Part shown: piece by piece, positions 36,413 through 45,195 of the stretch
How positions within the stretch are numbered: the first letter of the stretch is position 1
Layout of the letters: each line of letters begins with the position of its first letter
Source of the DNA: Halovenus aranensis
Lineage (GTDB): Archaea; Halobacteriota; Halobacteria; Halobacteriales; Haloarculaceae
Assembly (NCBI RefSeq): GCF_900100385.1
Contig: NZ_FNFC01000017.1
Coordinates: 1 to 62,026, forward strand
Direction of reading: 5' to 3'
Length of the DNA stretch: 62,026 nucleotides
Notes under the pieces: model-generated
What the model was told of the DNA's origin: nothing
Databases searched by the model: none
The model's input: the letters and a program-made list of their open reading frames with translations, nothing else
Translations under genes and position numbers: made by a program

Positions 36413-37593
36413 GTGTCACCTCCGCCGAAGTGGCTATCTCCCAACGCCTGGGACTCGTCGTACTCGGTCTGGGCGAGGACACATTTTACCTCGTGGTCTG
36501 TGCCCCCGTCGACACTGGCGTCGTCGGGTTCTTCGAGACACTGCTCCATCGCCTTCGGACACCGGTCTGCGAAGTAACAGCGGTCCCCCATCTCTTCGTC
36601 CATGAGACTCGGGACGTTCCCGTCGATTGGCTGGAGGCGGCCGCCGGTCGTGTCCAGGTCGGGAATCGAGCCCAGCAGCCCCTTCGTATACGGGTGGACG
36701 GGCGTGTCGAAGATATCAGAGAGGGTCCCACGCTCGACCACTTCGCCGGCGTACATGACGCCGACGCGGTCACACATCCGCGCGATGACGCCGAGGTTGT
36801 GAGTAATGAGCAACACAGTCATCCCGGTTTCGTCCTGAATCTCGCGAAGCAGATTCAACACCTGTGCCTGGATGGTCACGTCGAGCGCCGTCGTGGGCTC
36901 GTCTGCGATGAGGATGTCGGGCTCTCCCGCCAGCGCCTGGGCAATCATCGCCCGCTGGAGCATGCCGCCGGAGTACTCGTGTGGGTACTCGTCGACACGT
37001 TCCTCGGGGTCGGGAATGCCGACCTGCTGGAGGAGCTCTATCGCGCGGTCTTTGCTCTTGGAACTCACGAAGCTACGGTTTGGCATCACCGCCCCGTACG
37101 CATACGACCCCAGCGAGTACTCGCTGGAACTCGTGCGGGCTTTTGTCGACCGCGGATTCGAACTCGCCCGGCGCTGTACTTCGACGGCTTCTGCAATCTG
37201 CTCGCCGACGGTGAGCGTGGGGTTGAAACTGCTCTCGGGGTCCTGGAAAATCATGCTGAACGAAGGGCCCCGGAGCGACCTGACTGCCTCCTCTGGAAGT
37301 GACCGGAGGTCGACGTAGTCGCCGTTGACGGCGTCAGGGTGAGCGTCGCGGAACTCGTCGGCCAGTGGCGCGTTCCGGTACTCGATTTTGCCGCCGGTAA
37401 TCTGCCCGGGCGACTCGATGAGCCCAATGATAGAGCGTGCCAACACGCTCTTACCACTGCCACTCTCGCCGACGATGCCGAATATCTCCCCTTCGTCTAT
37501 CGAGACTGAAAGGGACTCCACCGCGTTGACCTGTCCCGACTTCGTGAAAAACCGGGTGCTGAGGTCGGAGATGCGAAGTATCGGCTCGCTCAT
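36409..37593 (-). CDS. oligopeptide/dipeptide ABC transporter ATPase (DppD-like)
   Basis: A 394-residue ABC ATPase: [11 protein letters not shown] (Walker A), [12 protein letters not shown] (Q-loop), [12 protein letters not shown] (signature), [12 protein letters not shown] (Walker B), ITHNLGVIA and the C-terminal [14 protein letters not shown] of peptide transporters. About 40 extra residues rich in Ser and Arg sit after the Q-loop (around 142-175). Pairs with the DppF-like ATPase to power import. It starts directly after the permease stop (37594) and overlaps the next gene by 4 nt. Confidence 0.94.
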
Positions 37594-38598
37594 CTACATC
37601 CCACCTCGTTCGCCCCCGATATCGGGGTCAAGTGCGTCCCGAAGCCAGTCACCGACGAGGTTGATTCCGATGACTGCCAGGACAATTGCAAGTCCTGGGA
37701 CAGTCGAAATCCACCACGACGTGGCAAGCAGGTCACGGCCCTGGTTGATGTCGAATCCCCACGAGAGGTTCGTCCCCGAGAAACCCAGGAACGACAGCGA
37801 GCTTTCGAGCAGGATGATGACCGCGACCTGTATCGTCGCGAGGACGATAATCGGAGTCAGGCTGTTTGGCAACACGTGTTTCAACATGAGTCGCCTGTTG
37901 CTGGCTCCCAGGCTCCGAGAGGCTTTGACGTAGTTTTTCTCGCGCACAGTGAGTGCCTCACCCCGTGCGATGCGGGCGAACCACACCCAGTTGACCAGTG
38001 CGACGACGAGCGTGACGGTCAACGGAAGCGTAAACGTCTCGGGCATTCCATCGGCCAGTCCCGCCGCGACAAAGGGGTCAGGTATCTCAAGCGTTCTCGG
38101 CCCGAGCAGCCCGATGAGCGCAATCGCTAACACGAGTGCCGGGAACGCGAGCATGATATCGGCAAAACGCATCAGCCCGTCGTCGACGCGGCCGCCGTAG
38201 AAACCGGCGATGAGACCGACGGTCACCCCCGAGAGCAGTGCAATAACCGTCCCGAGGACGCCGACTGCCAGCGACGTGCGTGCGCCGTACAGTGTCCGCG
38301 AGTATATGTCCTGTCCGAGCTGGTTCGTTCCAAGCGGGTGGTCGAGTGACCCCTGAACGGTGTTTGTCACTGTCTGGCGCTCTCCGTCGACGAACGCAAT
38401 TTCCTCGCTCGAATACGTGAGGCCGGCTGGCGGAATGTTCGAATCTTCTAGGTTCTGCTCTTGGGGGGGTTGAGTCGCCAAGAATGGGGCGAACGTCGCC
38501 ACCAGGATTACCCCGACGAGCAGGACGATGCCGACTTTGGCCATCAAGCTGCGACGCAGTTCCGCTCGCAGGCTCTGTCGAACTCTGTCAGATAACAT
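37594..38598 (-). CDS. peptide ABC transporter permease (DppC-like)
   Basis: A 334-residue permease with about six membrane helices. The N-terminal helix (VGIVLLVGVILVATFAPFLA) is followed by the DppC-type HPLGTNQLGQDIYSR motif and the EAA loop (RSLGASNRRLMLKHVLPNS), which contacts the ATPases. An external loop of about 45 residues between helix 1 and the HPLGT motif is normal for this family. It forms the channel together with the DppB-like permease. Confidence 0.94.
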   Translation of the reverse strand: MLSDRVRQSLRAELRRSLMAKVGIVLLVGVILVATFAPFLATQPPQEQNLEDSNIPPAGLTYSSEEIAFVDGERQTVTNTVQGSLDHPLGTNQLGQDIYSRTLYGARTSLAVGVLGTVIALLSGVTVGLIAGFYGGRVDDGLMRFADIMLAFPALVLAIALIGLLGPRTLEIPDPFVAAGLADGMPETFTLPLTVTLVVALVNWVWFARIARGEALTVREKNYVKASRSLGASNRRLMLKHVLPNSLTPIIVLATIQVAVIILLESSLSFLGFSGTNLSWGFDINQGRDLLATSWWISTVPGLAIVLAVIGINLVGDWLRDALDPDIGGERGGM

Positions 38599-38617
38599 AG
38601 CTACTGCTTTCCTCCAT

Positions 38618-39607
38618 TCATTCTAGCTCCACCCGTGGGTTGAGATACGCATACAGCGCGTCGACGATGACGTTTATCACCACGAATCCGAGGCCGATGA
38701 CGATAATGGCTCCTTGGATGACCGGCCAGTCACGCTGTCGTATCGACTCGATGACAAGCGTCCCCAGACCTGGCCAGTCGAAGACCGATTCGGTGATAAC
38801 CGCACCCCCGATGAGTGTCCCCAGCTGGAGACCAAGCACGGTGATGATCGGTATCATCGTGTTCCGTAGCACGTGTTTGTACGTGACGAGCGTCTCGGGA
38901 AGTCCCTTCGCGCGGGACGCCTCGACGTATGATTTCCCGAGCTCTTCGAGCATCCCGCTTCTGGTCAATCTGACGATGAGTGCCGTGAAGTACGTTCCCA
39001 GCGTCACTGCTGGCAGGATAATGTGTGATAGCCACACGCGCAACCCGAGGAAGTTCTGTTCTGTGACTAGCAGTTCTAGTGCGCCACCGAATCCGATAAT
39101 CCGGCGACTCGTCGGCAGGAACTCGACTTGAACGCCGACGACCAGAATCAGCATGATACCCAGCCAGAAGTTCGGGGTGCTGATGCCGACCAGCGAGAAT
39201 CCCGTCGACACGTAGTCAACCGGTTCGTTTCGCCGGGTTGCGCTGATGACTCCTAGCGGAATCGAGAACGTGATTGCCACGACAGTCGCGGCAATCGCCA
39301 GCTCCAGCGTCGCGGGCAGCCGGCGGAAGATTATTTCACTGGCCGGCAGCCCGCGCTGGAAGGAGTAGCCCATATCACCCTGAATCAGGTTGAATATGTA
39401 CTCGCCGTACTGCTGGTATATCGGCTTGTCGAGGCCGAGATTCTCGGCGAGTGATTGCCGTAACTCTGGAGAGGCATCGATAGGCGCGACGAAGTCGATG
39501 GGGCTTCCCGGCGTGATAAACCGCAACAGGAAGACGATAGTAACCACTCCCCAGATGACCAAGATACCCTGCAGCGTCCGTCGTATGAAGAACCGAGTCA
39601 GTCGCAT
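38618..39607 (-). CDS. peptide ABC transporter permease (DppB-like)
   Basis: A 329-residue permease with about six helices: N-terminal FFIRRTLQGILVIWGVVTIVF, GDMGYSFQRGLPASEII, an EAA loop (YVEASRAKGLPETLVTYKHVLRN) and C-terminal RDWPVIQGAIIVIGL. These are DppB features. Spacing is 19 bp to the DppC-like gene and 22 bp to the binding protein upstream, consistent with one operon. Confidence 0.94.
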   Translation of the reverse strand: MRLTRFFIRRTLQGILVIWGVVTIVFLLRFITPGSPIDFVAPIDASPELRQSLAENLGLDKPIYQQYGEYIFNLIQGDMGYSFQRGLPASEIIFRRLPATLELAIAATVVAITFSIPLGVISATRRNEPVDYVSTGFSLVGISTPNFWLGIMLILVVGVQVEFLPTSRRIIGFGGALELLVTEQNFLGLRVWLSHIILPAVTLGTYFTALIVRLTRSGMLEELGKSYVEASRAKGLPETLVTYKHVLRNTMIPIITVLGLQLGTLIGGAVITESVFDWPGLGTLVIESIRQRDWPVIQGAIIVIGLGFVVINVIVDALYAYLNPRVELE

Positions 39608-39629
39608 AAACCAACGCCTCGACTCGTCT

Positions 39630-41342
39630 TTATTCAGACCGTTCCATGCCCTGTGCCAGGAAGAACTCGTCCGGGCGAGGCTCCCATTCGATGCGCTCGT
39701 TGATGCCGTAGACGAGGAACTCCTGGTTCAGGAATACCCACACGGCGTCCTCGTGTGCCAGCTGGTTTGCGTCTTGGAGGAGCTGCTCTCGCGTGTCAGC
39801 GTCGGCCTCGCTTGCCTGGTCTGACATGAGCTGTTCCATCTCCTCTGAGACGTAGTGGGTCTGGGAGGTGCCCTCAGTGAGCCACGGGAGCATCGTCTGG
39901 GAGGCGTCGAAGGTCGTGTTCCCCCAGCCGATGTTGTAAAACGGCGGCTGGGTCGTGATGTCGCCGTCGAGCAACTCGCCCGCGAGCGTCCCGAAGTCGC
40001 GGCTGACGGCCTCACATGTGACGTTTTCGAGGTCGTCGATGAACCCGGCCGCCGCCTGCACAATCTCGTCGTTCAGGAGGTACCGGCCGGCGGGATACTC
40101 GATTTGAATTTCCGCGCCAGCGTGGCCGCTCTCCTCGACGAGCTGTTCGGCCTGTTCTGGGTCGTAAGGGTAGGGGTCGAGGTCGGGGTTGTGACCGAAA
40201 AAGCTCGGTAGCGTCGGCTGTGCGGTGGGTTGTCCGAACCCGCTGAGAATCTCGCTTATAATCTGGTCGAGGTCGATTGCGTAGTTCATTGCCTGCCGGA
40301 ACTCCACGCTCGAGAACGGCTCGACGTCGTACCGCATCGGCAAGAACAGAATACGCGTACTCCCCTTGTTAGCGATATAGAGGTCCTCGCTCCCCTCGAT
40401 ACGGCCCGCGTCGGCTGGCGGCACTGCCGAGACGATATCTGTCTCTCCGGATTCGAGCTGGCCAACGCGGGTACTGTCCTCGCTGGCGGCGATAATCTCG
40501 ACCTGCGTGGCGTCGGGCATCTCACCCCAGTAGTTGTCGTACCGCTCGAAGACTGCCGACTCGCCTTCGGTGTAGTTGGTAAGCTGGTAGGGCCCAGTCC
40601 CGTTCATACTGGTCGCGATGTCCTCGCTGGCGGTGTTGTTTATCCACTCCTCGCTGACGACCGAACAGTACGAGGCGATTTCCTGAAAGACCAGAGGGTT
40701 CACGCCGTCAGAGTGGACGATAATCGCGTTCTCGTCCTCGACGACTTCCGCGTCGACGATGCCCGCGAGCTGGTCGCGCTGTGGGCTTTCGAGGTCACCG
40801 ACCTCCGGATCGACGACACGGCGAACACTGAACGCACAGTCACTCGGCGAGAGTTCGGTCCCGTCGTGGAACTCGACGCCCTCGCGGATGGTGAACTTGT
40901 GGCGGTCTGGTGCCAGTTGCTCCCACTCGGTGGCGAGACTCTCGATGATGCCGCCGTCCGGGCCACGCCAGAGGATACCCTCGTAGGCGTGCAGGATGAC
41001 GTTGTCTGTCGTCGTCTCCCGGTGGTCGTGTGGGTCGAGCGTCGTCGGGTCCTGACGCTGGGTCATCGTAATCTCGAAGGGCTCGTCACTGCCGTCCTCG
41101 CCGTCTTCCCCGTCTTCGCCATCGCTTCCGTCGCTTCCGTCACTGCCGTCCTCGCCGTCACTGCCGTCTTCACCATCGCTTCCGTCGCTACCGTCCTCGC
41201 CGTCGCTGCCGTCCTCGTCGTCTTCGAGGTCTTCCTCACCCCCAGAACAGCCCGCGAGTGCGAAACTCGTGACTGCCGCCCCGGTCGCACCCGCATACTG
41301 TAGGAACCCTCTTCTGTTCATGTCATCTGACTCTTCTGCCAT
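39630..41342 (-). CDS. peptide ABC transporter substrate-binding lipoprotein (DppA-like), Tat-exported
   Basis: A 570-residue family 5 solute-binding protein. The N-terminus has a twin-arginine signal (NRRGFLQYAG) with lipobox ALAGC (Cys32), so it is folded before export and lipid-anchored. A 42-residue Gly/Ser/Asp/Glu repeat linker (45-86) follows, then the binding domain with PTTLDPHDHRETTTDNV, YEGILWRG, FHDGTELSPSDCAFSVRR and FFGHNPDLDPYPYDPEQA. It captures peptides (or another solute) for the permeases. First gene of the five-gene operon; the ATG is 26 nt after a clear TATA box. Confidence 0.93.
   Translation of the reverse strand: MAEESDDMNRRGFLQYAGATGAAVTSFALAGCSGGEEDLEDDEDGSDGEDGSDGSDGEDGSDGEDGSDGSDGSDGEDGEDGEDGSDEPFEITMTQRQDPTTLDPHDHRETTTDNVILHAYEGILWRGPDGGIIESLATEWEQLAPDRHKFTIREGVEFHDGTELSPSDCAFSVRRVVDPEVGDLESPQRDQLAGIVDAEVVEDENAIIVHSDGVNPLVFQEIASYCSVVSEEWINNTASEDIATSMNGTGPYQLTNYTEGESAVFERYDNYWGEMPDATQVEIIAASEDSTRVGQLESGETDIVSAVPPADAGRIEGSEDLYIANKGSTRILFLPMRYDVEPFSSVEFRQAMNYAIDLDQIISEILSGFGQPTAQPTLPSFFGHNPDLDPYPYDPEQAEQLVEESGHAGAEIQIEYPAGRYLLNDEIVQAAAGFIDDLENVTCEAVSRDFGTLAGELLDGDITTQPPFYNIGWGNTTFDASQTMLPWLTEGTSQTHYVSEEMEQLMSDQASEADADTREQLLQDANQLAHEDAVWVFLNQEFLVYGINERIEWEPRPDEFFLAQGMERSE
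41085..41210 (-). repeat. GC-rich tandem repeat coding the GSDG/GEDG linker
   Basis: Tandem units of about 9-12 bp encode alternating Gly-Ser-Asp and Gly-Glu-Asp in the substrate-binding protein linker (residues 45-86). Such tracts can vary in copy number by slippage. The encoded stretch is strongly acidic and flexible and should hold the binding domain off the membrane. It is not a CRISPR array, as the units are contiguous and in frame. Confidence 0.85.
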
Positions 41343-41363
41343 AGCGTGTCAAAACACCACCAC

Positions 41364-41373
41364 CTATATAAAA
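41364..41373 (-). promoter_or_regulatory. TATA box of the peptide importer operon
   Basis: Minus-strand TTTTTATATAGG. Its centre is about 26 nt from the ATG at 41342, predicting transcription starting at or next to the start codon, i.e. a leaderless message. It is one of the clearest promoters in the window. Confidence 0.75.
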
Positions 41374-41479
41374 ACTGGGGCCTCGTCGATAGTTGTCAGA
41401 CGCCACCCAGCGCAACCGCTGGCTGTGATGGCCTGGTGTGGACAGACAGCTTTTTTTCGGCACTCCTGCAACGGCCCGT

Positions 41480-41953
41480 ATGGATACGCTAGGCGAGGAT
41501 TCTCCGTTCGACGGGTACTGGCAGGACCTCCTCGACGACACGGCAGCCACGGCAAACGAGTACGAGGAAAACGGGTGGGACACTCTGGCGCTCACGCCGG
41601 GAGACGTGACACCCCGGTACGACAGTGAGAAACCCGACGGACTGAGCGTCCTCGTTCCCGACTCAGAGTACGACCACCTGGCTGACCTCACGGAGCAGAA
41701 AACGTTCGACAGCGTCGAAGTCTACAAGAACACGGGCGGCCCGATGGTGTTTCTCCTCGTCGTCGAGAAAGACGTGGCCGCGGAGACGGCAGTCCTTATT
41801 CCCGCCTACTACAACGCCGGCGCACACGCCGAATTTGTCGAGACTATCGAGTCACTCGGTGAGATGCCGATTCACGTCCGGGCACTCGGCGGCGACGAAG
41901 CTCTCCGATTCGTTCACGACTCCGTTCCGCTGTTCACTCCCGACGAAGAGTAA
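41480..41953 (+). CDS. conserved haloarchaeal protein of unknown function
   Basis: A 157-residue soluble acidic protein starting MDTLGEDSPFDGYWQDLLDD. It has a central FDSVEVYKNTGGPMVFLLVVEKDVAAETAVLIPAYYNAGAH and a C-terminal MPIHVRALGGDEALRFVHDSVPLF. I recognise the type from haloarchaeal genomes but not a function. The ATG at 41480 was preferred over an upstream frame extension that overlaps the importer promoter region. It is divergent from the importer and converges on the next gene. Confidence 0.6.
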   Translation: MDTLGEDSPFDGYWQDLLDDTAATANEYEENGWDTLALTPGDVTPRYDSEKPDGLSVLVPDSEYDHLADLTEQKTFDSVEVYKNTGGPMVFLLVVEKDVAAETAVLIPAYYNAGAHAEFVETIESLGEMPIHVRALGGDEALRFVHDSVPLFTPDEE

Positions 41954-41965
41954 GGCCCCGGGAAC

Positions 41966-42589
41966 TCAGTCCTGTTCTCGTTCGTAGGCGACACTCCAGG
42001 CTGCCTCGGGCGGGTCGGGTGTCTCTTTTTCGACAGTCAGCGGGAGCTCCTCACGAGCCCATCTGACGCCCTTGGCGATGTTCTGGCCGTTTCCGTCGAC
42101 GTGGTCGGCACCCATGCGAGGGTTCACGCTCGAGGCTTCCTCGTGGGCGTAGATGTGGGTCCGTGCGTCGCCGGCCTCAAACAGCATGACGTGGTGTTGT
42201 CGTGGCGCGAGCGACGACTCTCTGTACACCCACGACCCACATTCCGGCTGTCCGTCGAGTGTCTTCAGCCGCGAAAAGGGGTTTCGGACGAACCCTTCTT
42301 CCCAGAGGTATTCGTCGACCAGTGCCGGTGGCATGTCGACGGTTCCAGCGTACTCTGCGCCGGTAATCGGCCGCGGTCCGATTCGTTCGTCGACGACCCC
42401 CCCGAGTTCCGATAGCTCTCGCCGGACCGTCTCCCACCAGCGCCCTTCTGGACCGATGTTGTACCGGCAGGGGGCACCGTAGGTCAACGCTAGTCCCATG
42501 CCTGCACCGAGGTTGACCACAGGGTCGGGGAGTTGGATGCCCATCGTTCTGTCCGGACGGACTGGCGGGTCCGTCTTGAGCTTTCCCAA
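41966..42589 (-). CDS. conserved hypothetical protein
   Basis: A 207-residue soluble protein. Visible features are LGAGMGLALTYGAPCRYNIGPEGRWW, GPRPITGAEYAGTVDMPP, SSLAPRQHHVMLFEAGDARTHIYAHEE and a C-terminal acidic part. Several Trp and His residues but no recognisable catalytic motif. An internal ATG (42544, MGIQLPDPVVN) is an equally plausible start, as the first 15 residues are unlike the rest. It ends 12 bp from the convergent gene. Confidence 0.6.
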   Translation of the reverse strand: MGKLKTDPPVRPDRTMGIQLPDPVVNLGAGMGLALTYGAPCRYNIGPEGRWWETVRRELSELGGVVDERIGPRPITGAEYAGTVDMPPALVDEYLWEEGFVRNPFSRLKTLDGQPECGSWVYRESSLAPRQHHVMLFEAGDARTHIYAHEEASSVNPRMGADHVDGNGQNIAKGVRWAREELPLTVEKETPDPPEAAWSVAYEREQD

Positions 42590-42645
42590 TTCGAGCGCCG
42601 CCCGAAACCACGAAACTTACCACGGAGAACAACGAGGGGTTAGGT

Positions 42646-42879
42646 ATGAATCCGTTCACGTACGAAGACAAACTCGAATTCATCGGCCTTCTCGCCGGTG
42701 GGTTCGTGATTATCGTCGCTCTCGGGACGCTGCTCGAACCGCCGTGGACGACAAACGAAGATACGGCCGCAGCGATGCTCCAGACCCTCGGTGTCGTTCT
42801 CTCTGTTTTCGTGGGACTCGCGCTGATACACTTTACCTACAGCGGCGGGCTGCGCGGGCTGATTCCCGGCGGCGAGTAG
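42646..42879 (+). CDS. small membrane protein, two helices
   Basis: A 77-residue protein: short polar start (MNPFTYEDKLEF), a helix near 12-28 (GLLAGGFVIIVALGTLL), a polar loop with TTNEDTAAA and a second helix near 45-63 (LGVVLSVFVGLALIHFTY), ending in GLIPGGE. No known function. It lies 48 bp before cdc48 on the same strand, though a separate TATA-like ACATATAC precedes cdc48. Confidence 0.6.
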   Translation: MNPFTYEDKLEFIGLLAGGFVIIVALGTLLEPPWTTNEDTAAAMLQTLGVVLSVFVGLALIHFTYSGGLRGLIPGGE

Positions 42880-42927
42880 CCGACTGGTCTCCGAAAACAT
42901 ATACTTCGTTCGTCCGTATCAGTGTCT

Positions 42928-45033
42928 ATGACAGACGACGGTACCGTCGACGTCAGAGTCGAGGGTGCACGAAAGGCCGACGCCGGCCGCGGCCGAGCAC
43001 GTGTATCTGACAGTGTCCAGAGCGAACTTGGCGTCCTAAGCGGCGACGCAGTCATTATCGAAGGGTCACGTCTCACTGTCGCCAAGGTCTGGCCCAGCGA
43101 CGAGGACGGCAGATTCGTCCGCATCGACGCCGACACGCGAAAGAGCGCAGGCGTCAACATCGGCGACACCGTCCACCTCAGAAGCGGCAGCGTCAACGAC
43201 GCCAAGCGCGTCACCCTCCAGCCGGCTAGCGAACACGCAAACGAGACAGCCTCCGAAGAGGCGCTGCGCGAACAGCTCAGGGACGACCTCGTGCGCCAGG
43301 GAAAACAGATTCGCGTCGAGGGATACGGTCCGTACGTCGTCACCGAGACCGACCCCAGCGGCTCTGTCAAAATCACCGGCTCGACGGTCGTCAGTCTCGA
43401 CCCCACCCTCGCGTCGGTCGAGGAGAGCGCGCCCGCAACGAGTGAGGACTCTGGCGGACCCGGAGAGGCGGCGACGACGTACGAAGACATCGGCGGCCTC
43501 GACGAGGAACTGGACCTCGTCAGAGAGATGATAGAGCTCCCGCTTTCCGAGCCAGAGCTGTTCACCAGACTCGGTATCGACCCGCCAAAGGGTGTGTTAC
43601 TCCACGGGCCGCCGGGCACCGGGAAGACACTCATCGCCCGGGCGGTGGCAAACGAGGTGGACGCTTACTTCGATACCATCTCTGGCCCCGAAATCGTCTC
43701 GAAGTACAAAGGCGAGTCCGAAGAGCGACTCCGACAGGCCTTCGAGAAGGCGAGCAGAGAGGCCCCTGCAATTCTGTTCATCGACGAAATCGATTCGATA
43801 GCCGGTGCCCGCGACGAGGACGCAGACATGGAGAATCGCGTCGTCGCACAGCTGTTGACGTTACTCGACGGCCTCGAAGCCACAGACGAAGTTATCGTCA
43901 TCGGCGCGACGAACCGGGTCGATGACATCGACGACGCAATTCGGCGCGGGGGTCGGTTCGACCGCGAGATAGAGATTGGCGTTCCGGACGTCAGTGGCAG
44001 AGAAGAGATTCTCGCGGTCCATACGCGCGATATGCCACTGGCAGACGATATCGAGCTTGCGACGATAGCCGACCGGACTCACGGGTTTGTCGGGGCTGAT
44101 ATCGCCTCGCTCTGTCGGGAAGCCGGGATGGCGGCACTCCGTCGGGGCGGCCACGACGCCGCCGAGTTGACAGTGACATACGCAGACTTCGAGACGGCGA
44201 TGACAGGCGTCGAGCCGTCGGGGATGCGGGAGTATGTTGCCGAGCAGCCCGAAACCACCTTCGCGGATGTCGGTGGCCTCGACGCGACAAAAAACAGGTT
44301 GACAGAGGCAGTCGAGTGGCCGCTGTCGTACGGACCACTGTTCGAACAGGCGGGCTCTGACCCGCCTTCGGGTGTCCTCCTGCACGGGCCACCCGGAACC
44401 GGGAAGACCCTCCTAGCGGAGGGCATCGCCGGCGAGAGCGGCGTCAACTTCGTCCGGGTCAACGGGCCGGAGATACTCGACAAGTACGTCGGCGAATCCG
44501 AGCAGGCGATTCGCGAGCTGTTCGAGCGAGCGCGTCAGGCGGCTCCCGCTATCGTCTTCCTGGACGAAATCGACGCAATCGCCAGCAGCCGCGGCCAAGG
44601 CAACGAGGTCTCCGAACGTGTCGTCTCACAGCTTCTCACGGAACTCGACCGAGCGGCCAGCCACCCGAAACTCGTCGTCCTCGCGGCCACAAACCGGAAA
44701 GACGGCATCGACCCCGCGCTGCTCAGGCCGGGTCGGCTCGAACAGCACATCGAGGTGCCAAACCCCGACCAAGAGGCCCGCCGCGAGATTCTGGCAGTCC
44801 ACACCGAGGGTGCTCCCCTCGGCGAGGATGTCGACCTCGACGACCTCGCTGGCTCGACCGCCGGCTACTCCGGTGCTGACATCGAGGCACTCGCCCGCGA
44901 GGCGTCGATGCGGGCGATTCGCACGATAGCGACGGACATCGACCCCGACGAAGTCACCGACCATGCAGACGACGTCGTCATCACCGCGACAGATTTCGAG
45001 CAGGCTAAACAGACCCTCGACGACAGGACGTAG
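42928..45033 (+). CDS. CDC48/VAT-type AAA+ ATPase, two ATPase domains
   Basis: A 701-residue unfoldase. The N-domain (1-180) has the double-psi barrel start VDVRVEGARKADAGRGRARV. D1 has GPPGTGKTLIARAVANE, FIDEIDSIAG, GATNRVDDID and RGGRFDREIEIG. D2 has GPPGTGKTLLAEGIAGE, FLDEIDAIASSRG, AATNRKDGID and RPGRLEQHIEVP. It should act as a hexamer that unfolds proteins for the archaeal proteasome. It is somewhat shorter than the 740-750-residue CdcH proteins I recall, so it may be a second paralogue. The ATG at 42928 is used; a GTG two codons earlier is possible. Confidence 0.94.
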   Translation: MTDDGTVDVRVEGARKADAGRGRARVSDSVQSELGVLSGDAVIIEGSRLTVAKVWPSDEDGRFVRIDADTRKSAGVNIGDTVHLRSGSVNDAKRVTLQPASEHANETASEEALREQLRDDLVRQGKQIRVEGYGPYVVTETDPSGSVKITGSTVVSLDPTLASVEESAPATSEDSGGPGEAATTYEDIGGLDEELDLVREMIELPLSEPELFTRLGIDPPKGVLLHGPPGTGKTLIARAVANEVDAYFDTISGPEIVSKYKGESEERLRQAFEKASREAPAILFIDEIDSIAGARDEDADMENRVVAQLLTLLDGLEATDEVIVIGATNRVDDIDDAIRRGGRFDREIEIGVPDVSGREEILAVHTRDMPLADDIELATIADRTHGFVGADIASLCREAGMAALRRGGHDAAELTVTYADFETAMTGVEPSGMREYVAEQPETTFADVGGLDATKNRLTEAVEWPLSYGPLFEQAGSDPPSGVLLHGPPGTGKTLLAEGIAGESGVNFVRVNGPEILDKYVGESEQAIRELFERARQAAPAIVFLDEIDAIASSRGQGNEVSERVVSQLLTELDRAASHPKLVVLAATNRKDGIDPALLRPGRLEQHIEVPNPDQEARREILAVHTEGAPLGEDVDLDDLAGSTAGYSGADIEALAREASMRAIRTIATDIDPDEVTDHADDVVITATDFEQAKQTLDDRT

Positions 45034-45195
45034 CTCTGTCCCAGACGGAGTGACAAAACATCGTACCACGGTCGTCAACTTCGTCTGCTATCGGTCCGCT
45101 GTATCGGCTTCCGAGATGGATTCCCGGCTATCGTATTGGCCACGGATTTAAGTGACCCGCCATCATCCGGACGGACAGCCGCACAGAGGAGAGGT

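Noticed and set aside
41085-41210. Possible CRISPR-like repeat array
   Set aside because: Units are contiguous, in frame and encode an acidic linker; no unique spacers are present. No CRISPR array was seen elsewhere.
40230-41303. Plus-strand open frame of 357 codons with hydrophobic repeats
   Set aside because: Mirror of the substrate-binding protein; the repetitive hydrophobic end simply reflects the Gly/Ser/Asp repeat on the other strand.
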